A stretch of DNA of 64,000 nucleotides from Acinetobacter terrestris (lineage in GTDB: Bacteria > Pseudomonadota > Gammaproteobacteria > Pseudomonadales > Moraxellaceae). The stretch covers positions 91,890-155,889 of the forward strand of contig NZ_SJNZ01000004.1 in the NCBI RefSeq assembly GCF_004331155.1, written 5' to 3'. Both the position numbers and the translations under genes were made by a program. Shown here one piece after another: positions 20,456-29,966 of the stretch; positions within the stretch are counted from its first letter, which is position 1, and each line of letters starts with the position of its first letter. The notes under the pieces are model-generated. The model had not been told where the DNA came from and did no database searches. It was given only the letters and a program-made list of their open reading frames with translations.

Positions 20456-21373
20456 ATGCTTAATAAAAAACCTCGTATTCCTGCTCCGGTGAGCATTCCT
20501 GAACATTTAAGTTTTTTACAGGGTTTCCGAGATTATTTAATTGCACAAACCGTAAGTCCGCATACACGTAATGCCTATCTGTCTGATTTGGTTCAATGTA
20601 GTCAATGCAACTCCAATTCAATGCCGGCTTGGTCCAGCGATGATGTGGCTGATGTTCTACTGGCATTAACCAAACAGGGCAAAAGCCCGCGCTCGATTGC
20701 CCGATCACTTTCTGCATTACGTTCTTTTTATAAATTTTTACGTGAACAAAAACTTCGCTCGGATAACCCGGTTGCGACCCATAAAACCCCTAAAATTGGC
20801 CGTTCGCTGCCCAAAGATATTTCCGAACAAGAAGTTGAAGCCTTAATTCATGCCCCCGATATTGAAACGGCTTTGGGTTTGCGTGATCGCGCCATGCTCG
20901 AAGTGCTATATGCCTGTGGGCTACGGGTGACTGAATTGCTCAATTTGCGCCTTGAACTGATTAATTTAAAACAGGGCTATTTACGTATAGTCGGTAAAGG
21001 CAATAAAGAACGCTTGGTACCTTTAGGACAAGTGGCCTGTGAATGGATTGAAAAATATCTGAATGAAGCACGTTCCAGCTTGTATAAATCTGCCACCGAC
21101 TATGTGTTTTTGACCCAGCACGGCGGCATTATGAGCCGGCAAAATTTTTGGTATGCAATTAAACGCTATGCACTACAAGCAGGTGTACAGGCTGAATTAT
21201 CACCGCATACTTTACGTCATGCCTTTGCCACCCATTTGCTCAATCATGGCGCAGACTTGCGTGTCGTTCAGATGTTATTGGGTCACAGTGACTTATCAAC
21301 CACCCAAATTTACACCCACGTGGCCCAAGTGCGTATGCAGCAACTGCATGCCACGCATCACCCTCGCGCTTAG
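20456..21373 (+). CDS. xerD: Site-specific tyrosine recombinase XerD
   Basis: A 305-residue tyrosine recombinase with an N-terminal SAM-like DNA-binding domain and a C-terminal catalytic domain. The catalytic residues are visible: R in ACGLRVTELL, K in GKGNKERLVP, HTLRHAF (H and R), H in LGHSDLSTTQ and Y in IYTHV. XerC and XerD together resolve chromosome dimers at dif. I call it XerD because dsbC-hom-thrC follows, as in Pseudomonas and other gamma-proteobacteria; sequence alone does not settle C versus D. It is divergent from feoA. Confidence 0.88.
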   Translation: MLNKKPRIPAPVSIPEHLSFLQGFRDYLIAQTVSPHTRNAYLSDLVQCSQCNSNSMPAWSSDDVADVLLALTKQGKSPRSIARSLSALRSFYKFLREQKLRSDNPVATHKTPKIGRSLPKDISEQEVEALIHAPDIETALGLRDRAMLEVLYACGLRVTELLNLRLELINLKQGYLRIVGKGNKERLVPLGQVACEWIEKYLNEARSSLYKSATDYVFLTQHGGIMSRQNFWYAIKRYALQAGVQAELSPHTLRHAFATHLLNHGADLRVVQMLLGHSDLSTTQIYTHVAQVRMQQLHATHHPRA

Positions 21374-21481
21374 TCCGATCTTCATTCATCATCTAAGACC
21401 AAGAAGTGTTAACGAGCCTGGCTTTTTTTTTGTTATGCTAGGCGATCAATTTTTATCTATAGCTAAAAGAAAGGGTTATTT

Positions 21482-22297
21482 ATGTCATTTACCCGCTCAA
21501 AAATTTTTATTGCATGCACTTTGGCAAGCAGCTTGATCATTACTGCCTGTTCCAACTCAAATAACGATGAAAAAAAGCAAGGCACTTTAACCGCAAGCGC
21601 ACCGGCAACCGGACAAGCATCTAATCTGTCCGAGCGCAATGCACAGCAGCGTCTGATTAAGACCCTGCAACAGCATTTTAAAAAAGCCAATATCAACGCC
21701 AAAGTACTGGATATTAAAGCCACTGAAGTACCGAATCTGTATTGGGTCAACCTTGAAGGCATGTCGTCTGTTTATGCAACCGCAGATGGTAAATACATTA
21801 TTCAGGGCGATGTGCTTCGTTTAGGCGACAGCAAAATTCATAATGTCAGTGAAAACCTGCAATCCGCAACCAACAAAAAGTTACTGGCGGGCTTAAAAAC
21901 CGAAGACCTTTTAGTTTATAAAGCGCAAGGCAAGACCAAACATATTGTGTATGTGTTTACCGATGCCAGCTGCCCGTATTGCCATAAACTGCATGAACAT
22001 ATGAGCGAGATTAATGCCAAAGGCATTGAAGTGCGTTATATCGCCTGGCCACGTGGCGAACAGTTCATGCCAGCCATGGAAAGTGTCTGGTGTAGTGAAG
22101 ATCGCCAGGCTGCCTTTAACCAGGCTATTGCCGGTGCGCCACTTACTCCAGCGACCTGCAAGAATCCTGTTAAAGATCAATATCAACTCGGTCTAAATAT
22201 GGGCGTGAACGGTACCCCTGCCATTTACAATGAAGATGGTGTTTACCTGGGTGGATACCTGTCTCCTGAAGAATTGGCAGAACGTTTAAATAACTAA
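21482..22297 (+). CDS. dsbC: DsbC-like disulfide isomerase, predicted lipoprotein
   Basis: A 271-residue periplasmic thioredoxin-fold protein. The active site is CPYC in DASCPYCHKLHEH (about residue 165), with the cis-proline in NGTPAIYN. The N-terminal region (about 40-110) fits the DsbC dimerisation domain. The signal peptide ends in IITAC (Cys 23), a lipobox, so the protein may be lipid-anchored rather than soluble like E. coli DsbC. A Ser/Asn/Lys-rich linker follows. It would isomerise wrong disulfides in exported proteins. Confidence 0.88.
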   Translation: MSFTRSKIFIACTLASSLIITACSNSNNDEKKQGTLTASAPATGQASNLSERNAQQRLIKTLQQHFKKANINAKVLDIKATEVPNLYWVNLEGMSSVYATADGKYIIQGDVLRLGDSKIHNVSENLQSATNKKLLAGLKTEDLLVYKAQGKTKHIVYVFTDASCPYCHKLHEHMSEINAKGIEVRYIAWPRGEQFMPAMESVWCSEDRQAAFNQAIAGAPLTPATCKNPVKDQYQLGLNMGVNGTPAIYNEDGVYLGGYLSPEELAERLNN

Positions 22298-22420
22298 TTT
22301 TTATTCGTTAAATTACTGTTTTTTATAGTTGCAGAGAAAGTGATTTCTTTCCTAGAGTCTCATGCTTTTTTTAGCTATGATCTAGGTTCGCTTAAAATTG
22401 ATTTGATATTGGAGTGTGAC

Positions 22421-23725
22421 GTGAAACCAGTTCGTCTGGCAATCCTCGGTCTTGGTACTGTAGGTGGTGGTGCCCTTAAACTTTTAAAAGAAAACGCTGC
22501 TGAGATTAGACGTCGCACCGGTCGAGAAATTGAAATTACCCATGTGGGTACACGTCGTCCGCGTCCTGATTTGGATCTTCCAGAATCAATCAAACAAAGT
22601 GCTGATCTTTTAGAAATTGTACGTCAGCCTGATGTTGACGTTGTGGTTGAGGTGATGGGCGGAATTCACCCTGCCTATGAAGTGATTATGGAAGCCATGA
22701 AACATGGCAAGCATATTGTCACTGCCAATAAAGCCTTGCTGGCTGAACATGGCAATGAGCTATTTAAAGCGGCTGAAGACAATGCCGTGCAGATTGCCTA
22801 TGAAGCAGCAGTTGCCGGCGGCATTCCAATTATTAAAGTGATTCGTGAAGGCTTGGCTGCCAATAAAATTGACTGGTTGGCAGGCATTATTAATGGCACT
22901 GGCAATTTTATCTTAAGTGAAATGCGTGAAAAAGGTCGTGCTTTTCCTGATGTTCTGAAAGAAGCGCAAGAACTCGGTTATGCCGAAGCTGATCCTACCT
23001 TTGACGTAGAAGGCATTGATGCGGCACATAAACTGACAATTCTGGCTTCATGTGCATTTGGTATTCCGCTACAGTTTGATAAAGTATTTACTGAAGGGAT
23101 TGGCAAAGTTACCGCCCAAGATGTGAAATATGCAGAAGACTTAGGTTTTCGTATTAAACACTTGGGTATTGCACGTCGTACCGATGCAGGTATTGAATTA
23201 CGCGTGCATCCAACCCTCATTCCGGATGACCAGCTCATTGCCAATGTCAACGGCGTGAAAAATGCGATCTTGGTACAAGCCAATGCAGTCGGTCCAACAC
23301 TGTATTACGGTGCAGGCGCGGGTGCAGGTCCAACAGCTTCTGCTGTGGTGGCCGATGTCGTCGACATTGTCCGTGATATCATTTATACCGAAGATGGCGC
23401 CGGAACCATTCCGCAGTTGGCTTTTGAAGCCTTGACGGATTTGCCAATTTTAACGCGCGAACAAATGACCACCGGTTATTACATCCGTATCAATGCCGAA
23501 GATCAAATGGGCGTCCTTGCAGATGTCACCACGATTTTAAGTCGTGCCGGAATCAGTATTGACGCCATCATGCAGCAACCACGCTTAAAAGACCTGATTC
23601 CGATCGTGATTTTAACTGATCCTATCGTGGAATCAAAAATGGATGAAGCGATGCAACAAATTCAAGCATTGCCTTTCATTCATGGCGAAATTGTACGAAT
23701 TCGTTTAGAATCGCTTGATAATTAA
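22421..23725 (+). CDS. hom: Homoserine dehydrogenase
   Basis: A 434-residue monofunctional homoserine dehydrogenase, which reduces aspartate semialdehyde to homoserine for threonine and methionine synthesis. The NAD(P) loop GLGTVGGG is near residue 13, the catalytic core includes NKALLAEHG and GIINGTGNFIL, and a C-terminal ACT domain (about 350-430) allows feedback by threonine. I start at GTG 22421, six bases after GGAG. An upstream in-frame ATG at 22340 would add 27 residues unlike the family. thrC follows by 56 bases. Confidence 0.95.
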   Translation: MKPVRLAILGLGTVGGGALKLLKENAAEIRRRTGREIEITHVGTRRPRPDLDLPESIKQSADLLEIVRQPDVDVVVEVMGGIHPAYEVIMEAMKHGKHIVTANKALLAEHGNELFKAAEDNAVQIAYEAAVAGGIPIIKVIREGLAANKIDWLAGIINGTGNFILSEMREKGRAFPDVLKEAQELGYAEADPTFDVEGIDAAHKLTILASCAFGIPLQFDKVFTEGIGKVTAQDVKYAEDLGFRIKHLGIARRTDAGIELRVHPTLIPDDQLIANVNGVKNAILVQANAVGPTLYYGAGAGAGPTASAVVADVVDIVRDIIYTEDGAGTIPQLAFEALTDLPILTREQMTTGYYIRINAEDQMGVLADVTTILSRAGISIDAIMQQPRLKDLIPIVILTDPIVESKMDEAMQQIQALPFIHGEIVRIRLESLDN

Positions 23726-23781
23726 TCGGGTTGAGGGGAGTATTCCCCTTGCCAAGCTCTACACAAAATTGGAACATCATC

Positions 23782-24921
23782 ATGTCTAATGCCAATCGTT
23801 ATACTGGTTTAGTTGACCGTTATCGCGACCGTTTACCCGTATCTGCAACCACTCGTGCTATTTCTTTAGGTGAAGGTAATACCCCACTGATCAAGCTTGA
23901 GAACATTCCACGCATTATTGGTAAAGACGTTGAAATCTATGTGAAGTACGAAGGCTTAAACCCGACTGGTTCATTTAAAGACCGTGGCATGACCATGGCC
24001 GTAACCAAAGCGGTTGAAGAAGGCTCTAAAGCCATTATTTGTGCCTCTACCGGTAATACCTCAGCTGCCGCTGCTGCTTATGCTGCACGTGCAGGCATCA
24101 AAGCATTCGTGCTCATTCCTGAAGGCAAAATTGCCATGGGTAAAATGGCACAGGCGATGATGTACGGTGCAATCACCATGCAAATTCGCGGTAACTTCGA
24201 TGACGGCATGCGCCTGGTTAAAGAAGTGGCTGATCAAGCACCTGTAACCATTGTAAACTCAATCAACCCGTACCGTTTGCAAGGTCAAAAAACCATTGCT
24301 TACGAAATCGTTGAAGCTTTAGGTCGTGCGCCTGATTACCACTGCTTGCCAGTCGGTAACGCGGGTAACATCACTGCACACTGGATGGGTTATACCGAAG
24401 CAATTGCAAATCAGCCGAAAGAACAGTTTGAGCAAGTGATTTACGACGCTGAAACAGATGCTTTCACTGGTCCTAAACCTGCTGGCCTTCCAGTTATGGC
24501 GGGTTATCAAGCATCTGGTGCCGCACCGTTCCTACGTGGTGGCCCGGTTACAAACCCTGAAACTGTTGCGACTGCGATTCGTATTGGTAATCCACAAAGC
24601 TGGAATCACGCCAAAGCCGTTGTTCGTGACTCGAATGGCTGGTTTGATGAACTGACTGATGCTGAGATTCTTGAAGCACAGCGTCTACTTTCTATGTACG
24701 AAGGCGTGTTCGTAGAACCTGCTTCTGCAGCGTCTGTGGGCGGTGCGATTCGTGACATTAAAGCCGGCAAAATCAAAGAAGGCTCAGTGATCGTTTGTAC
24801 CGTAACAGGTAACGGTTTGAAAGACCCAGATACTGCCATCAAGCAATGTTCTGATGCAGTGATGTTGTCGATTGATGCGACCATGAATCAGGTTAAAGAA
24901 TCTATCCTTTCTAATATGTAA
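23782..24921 (+). CDS. thrC: Threonine synthase
   Basis: A 379-residue PLP enzyme that converts O-phosphohomoserine to threonine. The PLP lysine is in NPTGSFKDRGM (about residue 61), and the phosphate-binding loop is PVGNAGNI. The length fits the short class of threonine synthases, as in Pseudomonas. ATG 23782 is chosen over a start at 23731, which would add 17 residues unlike the family. It ends at a strong terminator, closing the hom-thrC unit. Confidence 0.95.
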   Translation: MSNANRYTGLVDRYRDRLPVSATTRAISLGEGNTPLIKLENIPRIIGKDVEIYVKYEGLNPTGSFKDRGMTMAVTKAVEEGSKAIICASTGNTSAAAAAYAARAGIKAFVLIPEGKIAMGKMAQAMMYGAITMQIRGNFDDGMRLVKEVADQAPVTIVNSINPYRLQGQKTIAYEIVEALGRAPDYHCLPVGNAGNITAHWMGYTEAIANQPKEQFEQVIYDAETDAFTGPKPAGLPVMAGYQASGAAPFLRGGPVTNPETVATAIRIGNPQSWNHAKAVVRDSNGWFDELTDAEILEAQRLLSMYEGVFVEPASAASVGGAIRDIKAGKIKEGSVIVCTVTGNGLKDPDTAIKQCSDAVMLSIDATMNQVKESILSNM

Positions 24922-24950
24922 TTCTTTTTAGCATCATTAGAAATAGAAAA

Positions 24951-24976
24951 AGCCCTGCAATTGCAGGGCTTTTTTA
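24951..24976 (+). terminator. Terminator after thrC
   Basis: AGCCCTGCAATTGCAGGGCT is a perfect 20-base palindrome followed by a T-run. An A-run on the other side allows function toward pbpG as well. Confidence 0.9.
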
Positions 24977-25009
24977 CGCTACTAATATAGCAATATTAGA
25001 TCAACGCAA

Positions 25010-26062
25010 TTAGATACGTTTTGGAAGTTGGCTGGCCCAATTCATTAAACGGGTTGCATCATTGGTTCGCGCAGCAGAAGTATCTGCACCTAAGAGTACC
25101 ACTACTGCTGGACGATTATTTAAGGTGGTATGCATGACCACACAACGCCCTGCCTCATTGATATAACCGGTTTTAGAAATATTGATATTCCAGCCGCCAT
25201 TACGCACTAGGGCATTGGTATTGTTTGATTTCAATACACGGTAGCCCAAATTAAAATCGTAGCTTGGTGTGGTAGAGAACTGGCGGATCAAACCGTATTG
25301 CGATGCTGTATTGACCAAAATACCCAAATCACGTGCAGAAGATACATTACCCGGATGTAAACCCGTTGATTCTAAATAATGAGTTGAATTCATACCCAAG
25401 GATTTTGCTTTTGCATTCATTGCAGAAATAAACGCTGCGCGACCGCCAGGGAAAGTTCGGGCCAAAGCAGCAGCAGCTGGATTTTCCGATTTCATCAAAG
25501 CAAAAAGTAAGGCTTCCGCACGATTCATGCTATCGCCAGCGCGTAAAGTTGAACTTGAGCTTTTGCAGCCTGAACAGGAAAAATCGGCTTGAGTTAAGGT
25601 AATTTTTTCCGACATATTTAAACTGGCATCGGCAATTACCACAGCAGTCATCAGCTTGGTAATCGATGCAATCGGAAAAGCAGTATTACTATTTTTACTA
25701 TAGAGTACTTCGCCAGTTTGACCATCCATCACCAATGCAGCACGGGCATTGACCGAAGGCTGATTGCTATAATTGGAATTATCTAAAATCTGTACGGTTT
25801 TAGGTGCAGAATGAGTCACCACACCATTAGAACTACGCACCGAAGTGGTAATTTTAGTTGAACCTTGTGGCGTTGGTTCTTCGTTCAATGCGGAAACATC
25901 GCCATTGAGTAACTGTTTGGCCTCTTCAGAAGACCAGTTTAAAGCTGCTTGACCTTTGCCTCCAGAAGCATCCATGATGAGTTCTGCAAAACTGCTGGAA
26001 CTCATACTAAGTAAGATCGACATACCTAGCACATGCATTAAAGACTTGTTCGAATTTTTCAC
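25010..26062 (-). CDS. pbpG: D-alanyl-D-alanine endopeptidase (PBP7/8)
   Basis: A 350-residue periplasmic serine peptidase of the S11 family with an N-terminal signal peptide ending about SSSFA. The catalytic motifs are in order: SITK (SxxK, about residue 131), SEN (SxN, about 192) and KTG (about 297). PBP7/8 cleaves D-Ala-meso-DAP crosslinks and takes part in cell-wall remodelling. The long N-terminal Ser/Thr-rich linker (about 30-100) is usual for this branch. It is a single gene between thrC and gacA, divergent from gacA. Confidence 0.92.
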   Translation of the reverse strand: MKNSNKSLMHVLGMSILLSMSSSSFAELIMDASGGKGQAALNWSSEEAKQLLNGDVSALNEEPTPQGSTKITTSVRSSNGVVTHSAPKTVQILDNSNYSNQPSVNARAALVMDGQTGEVLYSKNSNTAFPIASITKLMTAVVIADASLNMSEKITLTQADFSCSGCKSSSSTLRAGDSMNRAEALLFALMKSENPAAAALARTFPGGRAAFISAMNAKAKSLGMNSTHYLESTGLHPGNVSSARDLGILVNTASQYGLIRQFSTTPSYDFNLGYRVLKSNNTNALVRNGGWNINISKTGYINEAGRCVVMHTTLNNRPAVVVLLGADTSAARTNDATRLMNWASQLPKRI

Positions 26063-26282
26063 GGTGGTTTACTCAACTCATGGAGGCAAGATACATTTGT
26101 GTATTACCTCAAATATGCCTTACATTTAAACACAAAGGTGAACATTTTTTATGCATAAACCTTTATGCTTAACATTTCATTTAAAGATTAATAATAGGAT
26201 TGCTAATTTTGTCATTTCATTGCAAGCTTATTTTGCTTTATGTAACAAAAAAATTGTTTTTTTTATATGAGGGGAGAAATAG

Positions 26283-26918
26283 GTGATCACAGTTTTAGTA
26301 GTAGATGATCATGAATTAGTACGTACCGGGATTTGCCGAATGCTCGAAGACCATGCGGATGTTCAAGTGATTGGTCAGGCTGAATCTGGGGAAGAAGCGA
26401 TTACCTTAGTCCGTCACCATCATCCGAATGTGGTGTTACTTGATGTGAATATGCCGGGCATTGGTGGGGTAGAAACCACGCGTCGTCTGTTGCAAAGTGC
26501 ACCTGAAACCAAAGTTGTCGCGGTGAGTGGCCTGGCTGAAGAGCCTTATCCGTCATTGTTGCTTAAAGCAGGTGCTAAAGGGTATATCACCAAAGGCGCA
26601 CCTGTAACTGAAATGGTTCGTGCCATCAATAAAGTCATGCAAGGCGGCAAATATTTCAGTGCAGACATTGCCGAGCAATTGGCCAGCTCATATCTTTCAG
26701 ATACCCAGCAATCACCATTTGATGCACTCTCTGAACGTGAAATGCAGGTTGCGATGATGGTGGTGAATTGTATTAGCGCGCAAGAAATTGCCGATAAACT
26801 TTTTGTCAGTGTCAAAACCGTCAATACCTATCGTTATCGGATCTTTGAAAAGTTAAATTTAGATAGTGATGTGAAACTGACCCATTTAGCCATTCGTTAT
26901 GGGCTGATTAAACCTTAA
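26283..26918 (+). CDS. gacA: Response regulator GacA (UvrY family)
   Basis: A 211-residue NarL/FixJ-type regulator. The receiver domain (1-120) has the DD pair at 8-9, phosphoacceptor D54 in VLLDVNMPG and K in ITKGAP. The LuxR-type helix-turn-helix (about 145-205) contains LSEREMQVAMMVV and EIADKLFVSVKTVNTY. This is the GacA/UvrY pattern. GacS/GacA control virulence, biofilm and citrate-related traits in Acinetobacter. The sensor is not adjacent, as usual. pilS follows on the same strand by 44 bases. Confidence 0.92.
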   Translation: MITVLVVDDHELVRTGICRMLEDHADVQVIGQAESGEEAITLVRHHHPNVVLLDVNMPGIGGVETTRRLLQSAPETKVVAVSGLAEEPYPSLLLKAGAKGYITKGAPVTEMVRAINKVMQGGKYFSADIAEQLASSYLSDTQQSPFDALSEREMQVAMMVVNCISAQEIADKLFVSVKTVNTYRYRIFEKLNLDSDVKLTHLAIRYGLIKP

Positions 26919-26962
26919 TGACTTTCCTGGGGAACTTCCCTTGAGCTTTCTAGAAGACATGC

Positions 26963-28525
26963 ATGACGCAAAAAACCAAAAAATTTGAGTTTAATCAGTA
27001 TCATTTAGGCATCTGGTATGGTGCCTACAGACTGATTATTGCGACATGTCTTCTGCTGATTTTTTCACTCACTTATTCACACTTAAATACAGATTACCGC
27101 TATCCACAGCTCTATCTTTACGTACTCATTTGCTTTGTAGCGATAGGCTGCATACAACTGCTGAGTCTTAAAAAAATACGAGCCAACATTCCACAACAAC
27201 TGACGCTGTTATTTACTGTCGATGTCATTGCTTTAAGCTTACTGACTTTCGCATTGGATGGTCCGAATCTGCATGTAAGTCTGCTATTCGTGATTACCAT
27301 TTTTGCCGCTTCTTTATTATTAGATGCAAAAAAAGCCTTAATCATTACCCTCATCGCTGTTATTAGCGTGATTTATCAAATATTTTTAGGCAGCATTTTT
27401 GATTTTTCTTCGCTGAACAATATCGGTAATAGTGCCTTATTGGCATTTCTGTTTTTTGTGGTTTATGGCAGTGCGCAAATTGTGGTACGGCGTTTCCAAT
27501 TGCTGGAAAATTTGAATTTTTCTCAATCCTTGGAACTCAATCGACTGCAAAATCTGAACCGTTATATTCTGGAACAGATTGAACTCGGCTATCTGGTTTT
27601 AGATGAAAACTGTCATATCGTGCTGAGTAATCCTGCAGCGTGTCTGCTGCTCGGGATTCCCCCACTCTATGCCTATGACAAATATCCTTTATACAAAATC
27701 CAGGCGGATTTATTTGAACTGATTAAATTTGAGCAGCTGCAAGATGGTGAACGGTTCCAGTTCGAGTCACAGCTGAGCCGTTATCATATGCATATCGAAG
27801 TGCAGAAATTAATGGTTCCGCATCAGACCCTGACCCTGCTGGTGCTGCAAGATGCAGCCAGACTCAATCAACGGGTACAGCAGTTAAAGCTGGCGGCTTT
27901 AGGACAGTTGTCTGCCAGTATCGCACATGAAATCCGCAATCCCTTGGCGGCTATTGTTCAGGCCAACGAACTGCTGCTAGACAGTGATCCAGCTCAGCAA
28001 AATTTATTAAGTCAGATGATTGCAAAACAAGCACAGCGGATTGATCGTATCATTCAAGATACCTTAAATATGGTGCGAAATAGAGAAACACATCCTGCGC
28101 AGATCCAGCTGAATCAATTTATCCCCCAAATGATTCGAGAAGATTTAGCTGATATCATCAACCAGATTCGGTGCAGCATACCCAATAAAATTTCGATTAC
28201 TTTCGATGAAGCACAATTTCGCCAAATTCTGATTAACCTGATTCGCAATGCAATTCGTCATAATTCACCTGAGCATTCACACATTGAGTTAAACATTTAC
28301 TCACATGAATCAAATGTCCGAATTGAAGTCCGCGATTTTGGCACAGGCGTGGCATCTAAAAATATAAGCTCTTTATTTCAACCTTTTTTTAGTACCGAAA
28401 TCACGGGAACTGGTTTAGGATTGTACTTATCCCATAGTTTTTGTGAAGCCAACCAAGCAAAACTGGACTATGTAGAACAAGAACAAGGGGCATGCTTTCG
28501 AATAGAATGCCAACGTGTTGCTTAA
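26963..28525 (+). CDS. pilS: Type IV pilus sensor kinase PilS
   Basis: A 520-residue histidine kinase. Six predicted N-terminal membrane helices (about 20-180) precede a PAS-like linker. The H-box SASIAHEIRNPLAA (about residue 326), N-box NLIRNAIRHN and G-box GTGLGLYLSHSF are present. PilS senses PilA in the membrane and controls phosphorylation of PilR. The ATG at 26963 has no strong Shine-Dalgarno sequence. pilR follows by 24 bases. Confidence 0.93.
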   Translation: MTQKTKKFEFNQYHLGIWYGAYRLIIATCLLLIFSLTYSHLNTDYRYPQLYLYVLICFVAIGCIQLLSLKKIRANIPQQLTLLFTVDVIALSLLTFALDGPNLHVSLLFVITIFAASLLLDAKKALIITLIAVISVIYQIFLGSIFDFSSLNNIGNSALLAFLFFVVYGSAQIVVRRFQLLENLNFSQSLELNRLQNLNRYILEQIELGYLVLDENCHIVLSNPAACLLLGIPPLYAYDKYPLYKIQADLFELIKFEQLQDGERFQFESQLSRYHMHIEVQKLMVPHQTLTLLVLQDAARLNQRVQQLKLAALGQLSASIAHEIRNPLAAIVQANELLLDSDPAQQNLLSQMIAKQAQRIDRIIQDTLNMVRNRETHPAQIQLNQFIPQMIREDLADIINQIRCSIPNKISITFDEAQFRQILINLIRNAIRHNSPEHSHIELNIYSHESNVRIEVRDFGTGVASKNISSLFQPFFSTEITGTGLGLYLSHSFCEANQAKLDYVEQEQGACFRIECQRVA

Positions 28526-28549
28526 AATTAATATTGCTGGGGTGTAATT

Positions 28550-29962
28550 GTGGAACGACAACCACTTGTTTTATTGGTGGATGATGAAGAAGATTTGTGT
28601 ACGCTGATGCAAATGTCTTTATCACGCATGGGCATCAAAACGCATATCGCCTATCGTCTTGAACAGGCAAAAAAATGCTTATCCGATCATCAATATGATG
28701 CCTGTTTGACGGATTTGAATTTACCGGATGGTAATGGGCTGCAATTGGTAGAATGGATCGGGCAACATCTTCCTGCCCTGCCTGTGGCTGTGCTGACCGC
28801 ATATGGCAATATGGAAATTGCGATTGCAGCATTAAAAGCCGGGGCTTTTGATTTTGTCAGTAAACCTATTAATCAGAAACATCTGGAACAGCTGTTACAA
28901 AAAGCTTTGAACAAACCAGTCGAAAATTTCCAAAGCAAAGAAGATAGTCTGGAACAAAAATTATTGATTGGGCAGTCTCTGCCGATTCAGCAATTACGCA
29001 TTACCTTAAATAAAATTGCCCGATCTCAGGCGCCTGTATTTATTACCGGTGAATCCGGCACCGGAAAAGAAGTCATTGCAAATCTGGTGCACCGTTTAAG
29101 TAATCGTAACGAAGGCCCTTTTATTGCGATTAACTGTGGCGCCATTCCAACGGAACTGATGGAAAGTGAGCTGTTTGGGCATAGGAAAGGCAGTTTTACC
29201 GGTGCAACGCAAGACAAACAAGGCCTGATTCAATCTGCACACGGCGGCAGTCTGTTTCTGGATGAAATAGCTGAACTGCCTTTAACCATGCAGGTCAAAC
29301 TGCTGCGTGCGGTACAGGAAAAACGGATTCGCCCGGTCGGTTCAGATGCTGAAATTGATGTCGATTTCCGCGTGATCAGCGCCAGTCATCAAGACCTGGA
29401 AGCATTGGTACAACAAGGCAGATTTCGACAAGATTTATTCTTCCGTATTCATGTGATGGATCTGGTGCTTCCGCCCCTGCGTGAACGTGGCGATGATATT
29501 ATTTTACTGGCGCATCACTTTATTCAAAAAATTAGTCAGGAATGGGGCATTCCTCAAAAACAACTGACTGAACGCGCACGAAACTTTCTGCTAAACCAAT
29601 ATTATCCGGGCAATGTCCGTGAGCTGCGCAATATTATCGAACGTGCCATCACCCTCAGTGATGAAGATAAAATTGACTTGCCGCATTTACAAAGCGCACC
29701 GCTGCGTTATCCAACAGCGACAGCTTTAGAGCATCAGCAAGAAGCGCCTCCTGCTTTTCGTAGCGACATTCTGGTTTCTGCCAAAAAGTTACCCGATGAA
29801 GGTTTAGAGCTTTATCTGGAAAATATTGAAAAAGATATTTTGCTCAATGCGCTAAACTTGACCCACTGGAACAGAACGCTGGCCGCGAAAAAACTGGGCA
29901 TGTCTTTTCGCTCTTTACGTTACCGCTTAAAGAAATTTGGCTTGGATACGGATGATGAATAA
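28550..29962 (+). CDS. pilR: Sigma-54-dependent response regulator PilR
   Basis: A 470-residue NtrC-family activator. The receiver domain has D in CLTDLNLPDG. The AAA+ domain shows Walker A GESGTGKE (about residue 163), the sigma-54 contact loop as GSFTGATQ (Ser for the usual Ala, as in many PilR), and Walker B GGSLFLDEIAEL. A Fis-type helix-turn-helix lies at the C-terminus (NRTLAAKKLGMSFRSLRYRL). With PilS it activates pilA through RpoN. The start appears to be GTG. Confidence 0.94.
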   Translation: MERQPLVLLVDDEEDLCTLMQMSLSRMGIKTHIAYRLEQAKKCLSDHQYDACLTDLNLPDGNGLQLVEWIGQHLPALPVAVLTAYGNMEIAIAALKAGAFDFVSKPINQKHLEQLLQKALNKPVENFQSKEDSLEQKLLIGQSLPIQQLRITLNKIARSQAPVFITGESGTGKEVIANLVHRLSNRNEGPFIAINCGAIPTELMESELFGHRKGSFTGATQDKQGLIQSAHGGSLFLDEIAELPLTMQVKLLRAVQEKRIRPVGSDAEIDVDFRVISASHQDLEALVQQGRFRQDLFFRIHVMDLVLPPLRERGDDIILLAHHFIQKISQEWGIPQKQLTERARNFLLNQYYPGNVRELRNIIERAITLSDEDKIDLPHLQSAPLRYPTATALEHQQEAPPAFRSDILVSAKKLPDEGLELYLENIEKDILLNALNLTHWNRTLAAKKLGMSFRSLRYRLKKFGLDTDDE

Positions 29963-29966
29963 ACGG

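Noticed and set aside
20285..20506. Extended N-terminus of feoA (74 extra codons)
   Set aside because: It covers the -35/-10 and Fur-like box, is unlike the FeoA family, and a GTG with a ribosome site gives the normal length.
22340..22420. Longer start of hom at 22340
   Set aside because: The 27 extra residues are unlike homoserine dehydrogenases, and GTG 22421 has GGAG at good spacing.
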